Of a stretch of DNA of 64,000 nt, positions 8,602 through 16,341 are shown in pieces; position 1 is the stretch's first letter, and the number at the start of each line of letters is the position of its first letter. The notes below the pieces were generated by a model. The model had not been told where the DNA came from and made no database searches. It saw nothing but the letters and a program-made list of their open reading frames with translations. The DNA comes from JAQBQQ01 sp964633955 (GTDB lineage Bacteria; Patescibacteriota; Gracilibacteria; Peribacterales; Peribacteraceae). Position numbers and translations under genes: made by a program. Where the stretch lies: the NCBI GenBank assembly GCA_964633955.1, contig CAZWIA010000002.1, forward strand, positions 11,513-75,512, read 5' to 3'.

Positions 8602-8727
8602 TTAACCGAGGATCATGGCCCGCACGACTTCCGTGTCCGTGCTGACCAGGTACAGCAGGTTCAGCGCCAGGAAGGCGAACGCACCCGCCATGTACTTCAC
8701 ACGAGGATGGGCATTCTCGTATGCCAT
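8602..8727 (-). CDS. 41-residue single-pass membrane peptide, unknown
   Basis: The peptide starts MAYENAHPRVKYMAG, continues as one hydrophobic helix (AFAFLALNLLYLV) and ends in a short polar tail (STDTEVVRAMILG). It is not recognised. Its reality is supported by signals on both sides. A promoter-like AT-rich stretch lies upstream (TATTAT with TATACT near 8768-8776), with a leader of about 40 bases, and a seven-T terminator follows. A longer frame starting at 8790 has a non-conserved, aromatic-rich extension that would overlap the promoter, so the ATG at 8727 is preferred. The N-terminus is positively charged before the helix, suggesting the C-terminus faces out. The function is unknown. Confidence 0.65.
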   Translation of the reverse strand: MAYENAHPRVKYMAGAFAFLALNLLYLVSTDTEVVRAMILG

Positions 8728-8864
8728 AGTGGATATGGGTATTGGAGGTAAAAAGAAAGAACTGGAAGTATAATACCATAAATTTGACATTTTAACAATA
8801 GTTGTTTCAATGAAAAATAGAAGGATATCGAGCCAGAGGCCGAGAAATCGCCTTTTACGACGAT

Positions 8865-9701
8865 TTACGCTAGTAGCCGCACCGCTTCCTTGTAGCCTTC
8901 CGGCGTACCGGTATCCAGGCGAGTGCCTTCAAAGACGTAGCCGTAGATCTCCGTGGATCCCAGCTCCGCGATGAGCCCGTCGATCAGCCGGATCTCCCCG
9001 CCGTGGGAGCCCTGCTCAATCCGCTCCAGGGCCCGGAACACGTCCCGCGGCACAATGTACTTCCCCACGATCCCGAGCGTGGACGGCGCCTCCGCGGGCT
9101 TTGGCTTCTCCACCAGCGCCTTCACGCGGCGGATCCGCTCGTGCGGCGCGTCTGCGGGATCATGGATGTCCACAATGCCGTACCGGTGGACCTGGTCCCG
9201 CGGCACATCCTGCAGGCACAGCATGGCAGCGCGCGCATCCGCCGGCAGGTGCGCGTACGCGCTCACCATCTGCTCCAGACCGGTGCGCTCGTGGGCGATG
9301 AGATCGTCCCCAAAGAGTACCGCGATCATATCGCTATGGATCCACTCCCCGGCGTGCATGAGCGCGTGGCCGTCCCCCTTCATCTCCCGCTGGTAGACCA
9401 CGTGGAAGTTCACCTCGCTGTACTTGGAGAGCTCCTCCAGCATGTGGAGCTTCCCGCGCGCATGGAGCTCCGCCTCCAGTTCCGGCATCTCGTAGAAGTA
9501 CTGCGGGATGGCCTCCTTGCCCTGGCTGATCACAAAGCAGATCTCCCGGATCCCCACACTGAGACACTCGTCCACGAGCAGCGCGATGATGGGCCGGTTG
9601 CCGATGGGCAGGAGCTCCTTGGGCACCACCTTGGTCCACGGCAGGAACCGGGTGCCAAGTCCCGCAACGGGCAGGACGGCTTGCGTGAGGGTGACGGCCA
9701 T
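8865..9701 (-). CDS. galU: UTP-glucose-1-phosphate uridylyltransferase
   Basis: Makes UDP-glucose from UTP and glucose-1-phosphate, feeding glycan synthesis. The 278 residues match the family. The nucleotide-binding loop is LPVAGLGTRFLPWTKVVPKELLP near residues 9-31, and GKEAIPQYF and VYQREMKGDGHAL follow. The metal site appears as VLFGDDLI, then VEKPKP, the family motif of GalU, and a C-terminal LDTGTPEGYKEAV. The ATG at 9701 begins MAVTLTQAVLPVAG as in homologues; a 35-residue upstream extension was rejected. It probably supplies the two GT4 glycosyltransferases and the wall glycans in the window. Confidence 0.96.
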   Translation of the reverse strand: MAVTLTQAVLPVAGLGTRFLPWTKVVPKELLPIGNRPIIALLVDECLSVGIREICFVISQGKEAIPQYFYEMPELEAELHARGKLHMLEELSKYSEVNFHVVYQREMKGDGHALMHAGEWIHSDMIAVLFGDDLIAHERTGLEQMVSAYAHLPADARAAMLCLQDVPRDQVHRYGIVDIHDPADAPHERIRRVKALVEKPKPAEAPSTLGIVGKYIVPRDVFRALERIEQGSHGGEIRLIDGLIAELGSTEIYGYVFEGTRLDTGTPEGYKEAVRLLA

Positions 9702-9834
9702 AGAGGAGGAGCGGGGAACAAAGCGCGAGCTGCAGGCACCTCGCGGTTGCGCGATCAGCCAAGCATGGTGCATAGCGAAAGTCGACCAGCCAACATCGAC
9801 ATACATCGTAAATTATGATACTTCAGCTCAAAGC

Positions 9835-10299
9835 TCATCCTTCTTGGATTCTCACAATCTTGATCTTCTCCTCCTTGGGAACCAGGATCTTCAGGACGCT
9901 GTCCTTGTTAAAGGTCGCCTTCACCTTCTTGGGGTCGATCTGGAAGGGGAGCGTCACTGACCGGCTGAAGGGCCCCCAGTAGCACTCCTGCAGGTAGTAC
10001 TGACTATCCGGGATCTGATCGGCTTGCCGCCTATGGCCGCGGATGGTGAGGACGTTCTCATTCACCTCTATATCCAGATCCGAGAGCTTCACCCCGGCGA
10101 TGGGCGCCTTGATGATGTAGTAGTCATCCTGCTCGTAGATATCCACCGCCACGCGGCCGGGCGCCGCGTGAGAGGACGGCGTGGGAAGCGGCGCGGCGTG
10201 GTCCAACGCTTCCTCCTCATCGTCCCAGCCAGATCCCGGCACGCCGCCCTGCGCGCGGTTGAAGGAGCTGAAGATGCCGTGGAAGGGAGGTGTTGCCAT
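9835..10299 (-). CDS. Small heat-shock protein, Hsp20/alpha-crystallin
   Basis: An ATP-independent holdase of 154 residues that keeps unfolding proteins soluble. The alpha-crystallin domain spans about residues 48-140: VAVDIYEQDDYYIIKAPIAG, LDIEVNENVLTIRGHR, the family motif YYLQECYWGPFSRSVTLP, then ATFNKDSVLKILVPK. The C-terminal IXI-type anchor is IKIVRI. The ATG at 10299 is placed by TACAAT at 10309-10314, nine bases upstream, with TTGCGG at 10333-10338 as the -35 box (18-base spacer). An XRE regulator is transcribed divergently from the other side of the 257-base gap and could regulate it. That is an inference from position only. Confidence 0.93.
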   Translation of the reverse strand: MATPPFHGIFSSFNRAQGGVPGSGWDDEEEALDHAAPLPTPSSHAAPGRVAVDIYEQDDYYIIKAPIAGVKLSDLDIEVNENVLTIRGHRRQADQIPDSQYYLQECYWGPFSRSVTLPFQIDPKKVKATFNKDSVLKILVPKEEKIKIVRIQEG

Positions 10300-10308
10300 C
10301 TCCGCGTC

Positions 10309-10338
10309 ATTGTACTGCGCACTGTGCACGGACCGCAA
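10309..10338 (-). promoter_or_regulatory. Promoter of hsp20
   Basis: TTGCGG and TACAAT are spaced by 18 bases on the minus strand. The -10 box ends nine bases before the ATG, so transcription would begin at or next to the start codon. Confidence 0.65.
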
Positions 10339-10463
10339 AGGAGTCCGCTCGTCATGCGCGGCGTTCCGTTGCCCATTCCGCGTGAGCGCGCATGGCGATT
10401 CACACGCCACGCAGCCGACACGGGACGGAAGGAGTGTGCTCAAGCGAAAATTCCACGCGCGCC

Positions 10464-10491
10464 TTGCTCATCTTGCGTGAGCCAGTACAAT
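10464..10491 (+). promoter_or_regulatory. Promoter of the XRE regulator gene
   Basis: TTGCTC at 10464-10469 and TACAAT at 10486-10491 are spaced by 16 bases. The leader would be about 60 bases, unlike the leaderless neighbours. Confidence 0.6.
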
Positions 10492-10556
10492 GCGCTGCGC
10501 GACCAACGAGTGCGTGCGAGTGCTGCGTGCGTCTCTCCCTTCACACCTCTCCCCAC

Positions 10557-10781
10557 ATGTCCACCATCACCCTGAGAAACAACATCCGGCGTCTGCGGTT
10601 CGAACGCAATATGACGCAGGAGGAATTGGCGCTGCGCACCGGCGTCTCCCGGCAGACCATCATGAGCATCGAGCGCGGCCGGACCAACCCCTCCATCCTG
10701 CTCGCCTACAAGATCGCGGAAGCGCTGGCGGTGGACGTGAACATGGTGTTCGCCATTGAGGGGAAGCTGGCCCCCATCTGA
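10557..10781 (+). CDS. Small XRE-family transcriptional regulator
   Basis: A 74-residue protein that is a helix-turn-helix domain and little else. LRNNIRRLRFERNMTQEELALRTGVSRQTIMSIERGRTNPS contains the recognition helix (VSRQTIMSIERG), followed by LLAYKIAEALAVDVNMVF, the usual end of the fold. It resembles the YdaS/HipB-like 'transcriptional regulator, XRE' group of about 70 residues that binds DNA as a dimer without a ligand domain. It is divergent from hsp20 and convergent with recJ, with an inverted word array between the two 3' ends. The target is not known; hsp20 or its own promoter are the nearest candidates. Confidence 0.92.
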   Translation: MSTITLRNNIRRLRFERNMTQEELALRTGVSRQTIMSIERGRTNPSILLAYKIAEALAVDVNMVFAIEGKLAPI

Positions 10782-10783
10782 GC

Positions 10784-10863
10784 GATCAGTGGTCAGTGGT
10801 GAGTGGTCAGTCATGGAGAAACGTATTGTTTCCTGACCACTGATCACTGACCACTCGCCACTG
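10784..10863. repeat. Inverted word array, GTGGTCAG/GATCAG family
   Basis: GATCAGTGGTCAGTGGTGAG and further GTGGTCAG units at 10784-10810 are followed by their reverse complements at 10833-10863 (CTGACCACTGATCACTGACC and on). The loop is about 22 bases. It fills the gap between the convergent XRE and recJ genes and runs into the recJ 3' end. The same words recur at 22419-22456 and 29394-29462. Confidence 0.8.
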
Positions 10864-12484
10864 TTTGTGGTGTCATCAGATCATCCAGGAACAGCTGCAC
10901 GCTCTCCCGGCCGTTCCAGGTATCCACGCCCACGCGGACCAGGAGGTCCAGCGGCTCACTGGTGCGATCCAGGAAGGAGCCGAAGTTGAAGCCGATGAGC
11001 TTGTGCGGGCCCAAGCGGGCTTGGAGATGTGTGCCGGTCGAACCTACGACGCGCGGATCCGACAGGCGCACGTTCTTCAGGATGAAGCGCGGCTCCGCGT
11101 TACCTTGGCCGAACGGTTCCAATTCCGCGATGTGGCGGCAGAGGAGAAGGCTTAGGTGCTGGGGCGCGATGGCCAGGTCCGCGGCGTACGTGGGAACCAG
11201 CGCAGATGGATCCATCCGCTCCGCTACGTCCTGCGCCATCCGGTCGGCGAACGCCTCCAGATTCGCAAGCGTCAACGTGCAGCCCGCCGCCTGCGCGTGG
11301 CCGCCAAAGTGCGTGAGCAGATCGGACGCACGTTCGAGTCCTTGGGCGACATGATAACCCTGCACGCTGCGCAGCGATCCTGTCACACGGTCACCCTGAA
11401 TGGCGCCTACAAAGCTCGGCTTGCCGGTGGCCTCCGTGAGCTTCCCGGCAAGGAGCCCCACGATGCCCGGCGTGTACGCTGCATTCGCGGTACAAAGGAA
11501 AGGGGCCGCACGATCCAAGGTCGCGTTGAGTTCTTCCCAGTGCGTCTGTGTCACCTGCTGACGATCGCGGTTGAGCGTCTCCAGCTGCAGGAGCGCCTGG
11601 CGATCGCCCAGGAGTGCCTTGAGCGCCAGGTGCGGATCCGCCATGCGACCGGCGGCGTTGATGCGCGGCGCGATGCGGAAGGCCACGTCCCGGCTGGTGG
11701 GAATACCGGCGATGCCGGCGGCGTCCCGGAGATCCGCCAGCGCGCAGTCCCGGAGGGAGGAGAAGGCGCGCAGGCCCTCCATGGTCATCACGCGGTTCCC
11801 GCCCTTGAGTTCCACCAAGTCTGCGACCGTACCCGCCATGGCCAGCGTACGGTCCTCCATCATGCCGTCCCAGCTCCCGCCCTCAACCGCGGAGACAAAG
11901 AGGTGCGCCACGCCGGACGCGCACGGGTGCACCGGACCGAACGACGGCGCCAGCGCCGGATGCAGCGTGGCGTGCGCCTTGGGTGGCGCCTCCGGCACGT
12001 GGTGGTGGTCCAGCACGATCACGTCCATGCCCAGCATGTTTGCCGCGTCCACCGCTTCCACTGAACTGATGCCCGTGTCTACGGTCAGGAGGAGCGTCAC
12101 TCCCTTCTCCCGCATCCCCAGCACGTGAGGGACTTTCAGGCCGTAACCTTCCCTGATGCGGTGCGGCAGCCGCACGACCGGGTCCGCTCCCCTGCGCCTG
12201 AGCATGCGCACCACCTGAGCGGTGCCGGTGATGCCGTCACAGTCGTAGTCTCCAAAGACGCCTATCGTCTCGCAGCTCCCAAGGGCGCGGTCCAGGCGTT
12301 CAAGCGCCCGGGGCAGATCCGGGAAATGCACAGGGTCGAACGCTCCGCTCTCCGCCTCCGTGCCGCGCAGCTCTGAAAGCGCCTGCAGGATGAGCGGCAG
12401 GCTCACGTGCGGCGGCGCGTCTGCGGGGATCACGCGCGGGGAGCGCACCTGCCAACGGCGACCGGTAAAGGAGGGCGGCGTCAC
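10844..12484 (-). CDS. recJ: Single-stranded-DNA exonuclease RecJ
   Basis: A 5'-3' exonuclease acting in recombination and mismatch repair. The 546 residues are near the usual length. DHH motifs are complete: GVFGDYDCDGITGTAQVVRML near residue 76 (motif I), LTVDTGISS (II) and VIVLDHHHVPE (III, DHH), with the DHHA1 domain later (ATGKPSFVGAIQ, GSLRSVQGYHV, GGHAQAAGCTL). The C-terminal OB fold ends in RVGVDTWNGRESVQLFLDDL. The start is a GTG at 12484, chosen because TAGTCT at 12491-12496 lies six bases before it. The last 20 bases of the gene overlap the word array at 10784-10863, so part of the array is translated. Confidence 0.95.
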   Translation of the reverse strand: MTPPSFTGRRWQVRSPRVIPADAPPHVSLPLILQALSELRGTEAESGAFDPVHFPDLPRALERLDRALGSCETIGVFGDYDCDGITGTAQVVRMLRRRGADPVVRLPHRIREGYGLKVPHVLGMREKGVTLLLTVDTGISSVEAVDAANMLGMDVIVLDHHHVPEAPPKAHATLHPALAPSFGPVHPCASGVAHLFVSAVEGGSWDGMMEDRTLAMAGTVADLVELKGGNRVMTMEGLRAFSSLRDCALADLRDAAGIAGIPTSRDVAFRIAPRINAAGRMADPHLALKALLGDRQALLQLETLNRDRQQVTQTHWEELNATLDRAAPFLCTANAAYTPGIVGLLAGKLTEATGKPSFVGAIQGDRVTGSLRSVQGYHVAQGLERASDLLTHFGGHAQAAGCTLTLANLEAFADRMAQDVAERMDPSALVPTYAADLAIAPQHLSLLLCRHIAELEPFGQGNAEPRFILKNVRLSDPRVVGSTGTHLQARLGPHKLIGFNFGSFLDRTSEPLDLLVRVGVDTWNGRESVQLFLDDLMTPQTVASGQ

Positions 12485-12609
12485 GGACGGAGACTAGCAG
12501 CTTCAGCAGCGTCCACCTACGCGGGCGAGCACGAATGTTCGCCCGGATGAGTGTTTTCCGCTTACGGAAGATCTAAGCGGCGTTCCGCGGCGGCGCGGAA
12601 CAACCCAAA

Positions 12610-12672
12610 GGGTACACGGTCACGCGTACGAGGTCCCAACGTTGAACCTCGTAACCTTGTAACGTTGTAACT
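12610..12672. repeat. Inverted word array, GTTAC family
   Basis: GGTACACGGTCACGCGTACG and relatives are followed by inverse words (ACCTCGTAACCTTGTAACG). TACGAGGT at 12627-12634 pairs with ACCTCGTA at 12646-12653. It sits between recJ and the next minus-strand gene, a tandem arrangement. Confidence 0.6.
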
Positions 12673-12696
12673 GCAAGGCGAATAGCTCCCGATTCC

Positions 12697-13233
12697 CTAC
12701 TGCCTTCCCACTGCTCTTGCTCGATGCATCGTCCACCCCACCGCCCCGATCAGCGCGAGACCCAAAAGCCACATCTCCGGTCCCGTGGGCGCGAGCGGCT
12801 TCACGCGCGCCGGCATCTCATCCAGCGGCGCGCCCGGGTGCACGGCGACAGCCGGCTGATTGCGGCGACTCTGCAGCCGCAGGAGCGCGCGGAGGGTTGC
12901 CGCATTCACGTTCAGCGTCACGGATTCCCCGGTGGGCGCGATCACCGTCTGCTCGGAGGACACGGCACTTGCCGAACTGCTGCTCCCCGCGGCCGCGTGC
13001 GCGGCTTCCTCCGCCATCCGCTCCTGGGCGGCTAACCGCGCTTCCGCCTCCGCCAGGCGGCGGATGGCTTCCTCATTGCGTCGCTCCCGCGCGCTGAAGG
13101 AATCCGTTCGCGGGCGGCCGGTCGCCGCGGCATGGGGGTTGCCCAGCACTTCATCCGGCGGCGTGTAGGCCGTAGCCTGCAGCGGCAGCAGGAGCCAGAG
13201 GGCGGTGACGGTGGCGAGGAGTCTGGAACGCAT
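12697..13233 (-). CDS. Secreted coiled-coil protein with a C-terminal TGPE-type membrane anchor
   Basis: This 178-residue protein is not recognised as a whole. It has a signal peptide (MRSRLLATVTALWLLLPLQATA), then a charged, Ala/Glu/Arg-rich helix over about residues 48-90 that is probably coiled coil (RNEEAIRRLAEAEARLAAQE). A Ser-rich linker follows (GSSSSASAVSS), then a short domain. The end reads APTGPEMWLLGLALIGAVGW and then MHRARAVGRQ, that is, a TGPE motif, one hydrophobic helix and a basic tail, laid out like a cell-wall sorting signal. The second ATG (13233) is chosen since TACAAT at 13240-13245 lies six bases upstream. It is probably held at the cell surface. Confidence 0.72.
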   Translation of the reverse strand: MRSRLLATVTALWLLLPLQATAYTPPDEVLGNPHAAATGRPRTDSFSARERRNEEAIRRLAEAEARLAAQERMAEEAAHAAAGSSSSASAVSSEQTVIAPTGESVTLNVNAATLRALLRLQSRRNQPAVAVHPGAPLDEMPARVKPLAPTGPEMWLLGLALIGAVGWTMHRARAVGRQ

Positions 13234-13261
13234 CATAGTATTGTACCAGAATAGTGAATAT

Positions 13262-14281
13262 TCAGCAATTATCCTCCTGGCGCAGCAGGCACTGGAAGTA
13301 GCGCTGCAGATCGGAGATGCCGTCCTCCAGCGTGGACCACTTGAGAGGATCCGTCTCCCCGCTGTCCCGCTGGCCGTTGAGGTTCTTATCCTCCCCCGTC
13401 CAGAAGCCCGGCGCAATGGTGCGGCAGAGCGTGCTTGGCGTATCAAACCCGTCACAGATGCGGCCGCCCTTGGCCATGCGGCAGTTGCCATCGCAGAGGC
13501 CATCGCCATCGGAATCCTGCTGGATGGGGCTGGTCTCCCCGCGCTCCGTGCGGCCGTCCCGGTCGCGGTCCTCTACACCATCTATGAGGCCGTCGCCATC
13601 GGTGTCCCGGAAGAGCGGCAGGGTCTTGAGGCTCAGGACTTCCAGGCCGTCCATGATCCCGTCCCCGTCCGTATCGGGGCTCAGCGGATCCGTGCGGTGC
13701 GTCACCTCCAGCCGGGCGTTGAGCAGGTCGCGGTCGCGATCGGTCCCAAGCGGGATGGGCTGCTCGCTCATGACGTAGCAGGTGGCATCCTCCGGGAAAA
13801 CCTCAATCTGGTGCCGGATGCGGCTACGCGCGATCCGCACCTGGTTGAGCTCCTCACGCCGCAGCGGCGGCTGGAACACGGAGTACGCGGGCTTTGCCGC
13901 GGCCAGCCGGTCGGCCCGCCACTTCCGCTCCGCTTCAGACAGGAACATCTTGCCGGGAAAGCCGGTGGGGCTGGGATTGGCGGTCTTGGGATCGTAGTCC
14001 TTGGGATAGCAGTAACCCCAGTAGCGAACGGCACGGCCGTCCACCCCCAGGAGCGCCCGCCGCGCAATGCGCCCAATGTCCGCCGGCAGCGTGAAGACCA
14101 CGTTGGTGCTGGCGGGCACCGTGACGCCACTATCCACGTCCTCAGCCGTGAAGATCTGCCAGCGGTCGGCATCCTGGGATAGGAAGAGGCGCGCCTCTCC
14201 CCGCTGGGCGGCAAGCGCGCCCAGGACCATCAGGCAGAGCGCCGCGAGCGGGGCCAGGACCGGAGAGCGGTTGGTGGGCAT
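13262..14281 (-). CDS. Secreted protein with thrombospondin type 3-like calcium repeats
   Basis: A 339-residue exported protein. A signal peptide (PVLAPLAALCLMVLGALAAQ) is followed by a domain of about 150 residues that is not recognised. From about residue 205 come aspartate-rich calcium loops: DPLSPDTDGDGIMDGLEVLS, LFRDTDGDGLIDGVEDRDRD, PIQQDSDGDGLCDGNC and a final DKNLNGQRDSGETDP. These match TSP3/calcium-binding repeats seen in large surface and S-layer proteins. Several cysteines lie near the end (DGNCRMAKGGRICDG, TLCRT, FQCLLRQEDNC). The ATG at 14281 gives a proper signal peptide; the in-frame ATG 42 bases upstream would add a polar extension. TATCAT lies 12 bases before the chosen start. 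Confidence 0.75.
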   Translation of the reverse strand: MPTNRSPVLAPLAALCLMVLGALAAQRGEARLFLSQDADRWQIFTAEDVDSGVTVPASTNVVFTLPADIGRIARRALLGVDGRAVRYWGYCYPKDYDPKTANPSPTGFPGKMFLSEAERKWRADRLAAAKPAYSVFQPPLRREELNQVRIARSRIRHQIEVFPEDATCYVMSEQPIPLGTDRDRDLLNARLEVTHRTDPLSPDTDGDGIMDGLEVLSLKTLPLFRDTDGDGLIDGVEDRDRDGRTERGETSPIQQDSDGDGLCDGNCRMAKGGRICDGFDTPSTLCRTIAPGFWTGEDKNLNGQRDSGETDPLKWSTLEDGISDLQRYFQCLLRQEDNC

Positions 14282-14337
14282 GGGTTTCTCATTATGATAG
14301 CAGAAAAGCGGGATTTGGGCCATTGCCTGTCCGGATG

Positions 14338-14405
14338 AGGACTCAAAGGATGTAAAAGACTTAAGGGATTCGTTCTTTTAGGTCTTTTGAGTCCCCTAAA
14401 TCCCT
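14338..14405. repeat. Inverted word array, GGACTCAAAAGA family
   Basis: GGACTCAAAGGATGTAAAAG at the left is mirrored by CTTTTAGGTCTTTTGAGTCC and CCTAAATCCCTC at the right. It lies between divergent genes (the TSP3 protein and dnaJ), just upstream of the dnaJ -10 box, so it cannot be a terminator for either. Confidence 0.65.
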
Positions 14406-14436
14406 CGAGCCCCCGTCTGCGCTATACTCGGCTCCC

Positions 14437-15534
14437 ATGCCCCAGGACTACTACGCCACCCTCGGCCTCTCACGCGGCGCCTCCGCGGAGGAGATCAAGG
14501 CGGCGTACCGCAAGCTCTCCAAGGAACTCCACCCGGACAAGCACAAGGGGGACAAGGCGGCGGAGGAGAAGTTCAAGGCGGTGAACGAGGCGTACGAGGT
14601 GCTCAGCAATCCGCAGAAGAAGCAGATGTACGACCAGTTTGGCACGGCCGATGCGGGATCGGGAGGTGCGGGGTTCGGCGGCTTTGGCGGCCAGGGTTTC
14701 TCCGGGTTCGATTTCTCCGGCTTCACCGGCGGGAACGCGTCGGACTTCGCGGATATCTTTGAGAGCTTCTTTAGTGGCTCGGCCGGCTCGCCACGGGCTC
14801 CGCGCAATCAGCGAGGACGGGACTTGGAAGTGGGCATCACGATCGACTTCCCAGCGAGCGTCACCGGCCTGGAGCGCACGGTGCAGGTGCGGCGGCTCAC
14901 GCCGTGCAAGACCTGCGGCGGCGATGGCGCGGAACCCGGATCCAAGGTCATCGCCTGCCCGGAGTGCGGCGGCACGGGGCAAGTCACGCGCACGGCCCAG
15001 AGCCTCTTTGGCGTCATCCAGCAGCGCACGGTGTGTCCGCGCTGCCGGGGATCCGGCCGCGTGCCGGAGCAGGCGTGCCGCACGTGCGGCGGCGAGGGGC
15101 GGGTGACCGAGACCGCCGTGATCCCCGTACAGGTGCCGGCGGGCATTGCGGACGGACAGACGCTACGGCTGCGCGGTGAAGGGGAAGCGGGAGCGCGCGA
15201 AGCGCCCAGCGGCGATCTCTACGTGCACGTCACGGTCCGACCGGACCCGCGCTTTGAGCGGGACGGCGATGACATCCGTTCGCACGCGGAGGTCTCCGTG
15301 ATCGATGCGATCCTGGGAACGGACACGGAGATCGAGACGGTCCACGGGAAGGCGACCGTGAAGGTGCCGGAAGGCACGCAGCCCGGCACCGTGCTGCGGC
15401 TCAAGGGCAAGGGCATGCCGGTCCTGAACGCCTCCCGCCACGGCGACCACTACGTGGAGATCCGCGTGAAGATCCCCGCGCGCCTCAGCCGGGCGGAGCG
15501 CAAGCTCTTGGAAGAGTGGCGGAAGCTGCAGTGA
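14437..15534 (+). CDS. dnaJ: Chaperone DnaJ
   Basis: Hsp40 co-chaperone that hands unfolded proteins to DnaK and stimulates its ATPase. The 365 residues include all domains. The J domain is residues 1-70 with HPD in KELHPDKH. A G/F-rich region follows at about 70-125, then a zinc domain with four CXXCXGXG repeats (CKTCGGDG, CPECGGTG, CPRCRGSG, CRTCGGEG), and beta-sandwich substrate domains to the end. TATACT at 14423-14428 lies eight bases before the ATG, so the mRNA is probably leaderless. dnaK and grpE are not adjacent. No HrcA box (CIRCE) is visible upstream; the word array at 14338-14405 lies there instead. Confidence 0.97.
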   Translation: MPQDYYATLGLSRGASAEEIKAAYRKLSKELHPDKHKGDKAAEEKFKAVNEAYEVLSNPQKKQMYDQFGTADAGSGGAGFGGFGGQGFSGFDFSGFTGGNASDFADIFESFFSGSAGSPRAPRNQRGRDLEVGITIDFPASVTGLERTVQVRRLTPCKTCGGDGAEPGSKVIACPECGGTGQVTRTAQSLFGVIQQRTVCPRCRGSGRVPEQACRTCGGEGRVTETAVIPVQVPAGIADGQTLRLRGEGEAGAREAPSGDLYVHVTVRPDPRFERDGDDIRSHAEVSVIDAILGTDTEIETVHGKATVKVPEGTQPGTVLRLKGKGMPVLNASRHGDHYVEIRVKIPARLSRAERKLLEEWRKLQ

Positions 15535-15602
15535 CGCCTCACGCCCGCAAAACCCCGGGTTTCCAGTGGCACTTTTCCGCGGATGGACTTAGAGTTCCCG
15601 TC

Positions 15603-15767
15603 ATGTTCAAGAAGCTCCTACGCAGGAAGAAGGCCCCCCAGGCTGAGACGCTCAAGCAGAAGCTGGAGCGGATCACGCGTGGAAAGAGCACATACGTGCT
15701 ACCTGAAAAGCTGAAGGACCTCGACCCAAGCTATAAGATCATGTTGCAGGAGCTTTCCAGGCGGTGA
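15603..15767 (+). CDS. 54-residue basic protein, possible antitoxin partner of the Doc-like gene
   Basis: A short, strongly basic protein: MFKKLLRRKKAPQAETLKQK, then LERITRGKSTYVLPEKLKDL and a helical end (KIMLQELSRR). It is not recognised. The start at 15603 is chosen because TAGAGT at 15590-15595 lies seven bases upstream, predicting a leaderless mRNA; an upstream in-frame start at 15516 would overlap dnaJ. Its stop overlaps the next start as TGATG (15765-15769), so the two genes are translationally coupled, as toxin-antitoxin pairs often are. The order small gene then Doc-like gene matches phd-doc. The sequence shows no clear Phd/AbrB/HTH fold, so the antitoxin role is an inference. Confidence 0.5.
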   Translation: MFKKLLRRKKAPQAETLKQKLERITRGKSTYVLPEKLKDLDPSYKIMLQELSRR

Positions 15768-16267
15768 TGCTTTACGTGACGCTCGAACTATGCCGGAAGG
15801 AAGTCTTCCCATTCATCCATCAGGAACTCACTGATGCTGAATCGGCTGCTGATTACGAATACGAGTCGGAAGACATGGCTGAACTCGAAAAAGTGCTCAT
15901 CTTTGTACGGCACGATGCGTATTATCCGACGTTCGCAGACAAAGCGGCATACCTCATCTGCAGCATCGCTGGATCACAATACTTTTCGAACGGCAACAAG
16001 CGGTTGAGTGTCACAGCACTGCTCAAGTTCCTCGTTCTCAATCGGATTCCAATCCGGAATATTGATACACCTGGTTTCCGGGAGATCCTCACGAACGTAT
16101 TCCCGATGAGTCACTGAGAGGAAAACCCGCGCATCACCGACCCGCACTCGCAGTTCCTCTACAACCTCGCCATTGTCATCGGCGACCGGACGCAGTGGGA
16201 TACGAACGATTTCTCTGAGATCAAGCAGCGCGTGGCGGTGATGTTTGGCGAGCTCTACAGCCGATAA
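15767..16267 (+). pseudogene. Doc/Fic-like gene interrupted by an in-frame TGA at 16115-16117
   Basis: From ATG 15767 the first part is 116 residues. It carries a Doc-like core, IAGSQYFSNGNKRLSVTALL at about 69-88, close to the HXFXDGNKR motif of Doc toxins, which inactivate EF-Tu by phosphorylation. The catalytic His is replaced by Gln (QYFSNGNKR). After the TGA the same frame continues for 49 codons (EENPRITDPHSQFLYNLAIV, then GDRTQWDTNDFSEIKQ) to TAA at 16265. The continuation has normal codon use and a plausible helical end, so a single base change probably created the stop. Alternatives are a genuinely short protein or read-through. TGA ends many other genes here, so code reassignment is excluded. 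Loss of His and the stop both suggest an inactivated toxin. Confidence 0.6.
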
Positions 16268-16341
16268 AGCGCATGCAACGGTTATGTTCGACGATGCGTA
16301 TATTGTGTGATGCACTTCCGTTTGCACAACCAACCGCGTGA

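Noticed and set aside
9702..9806. N-terminal extension of galU
   Set aside because: Homologues begin at the MAVTLTQAVLPVAG segment; the extension is polar and not conserved in pattern.
10784..10863. Word arrays considered as CRISPR arrays
   Set aside because: The words are 7-12 bases, degenerate and contiguous, with no spacers and no cas genes in the window.
16115..16117. TGA read as Gly or Trp throughout (code 25 or 4)
   Set aside because: Many complete genes of normal length end in TGA here (csrA, topA, XRE regulator, S23 copy 2), and none of the conserved enzymes has internal TGA.
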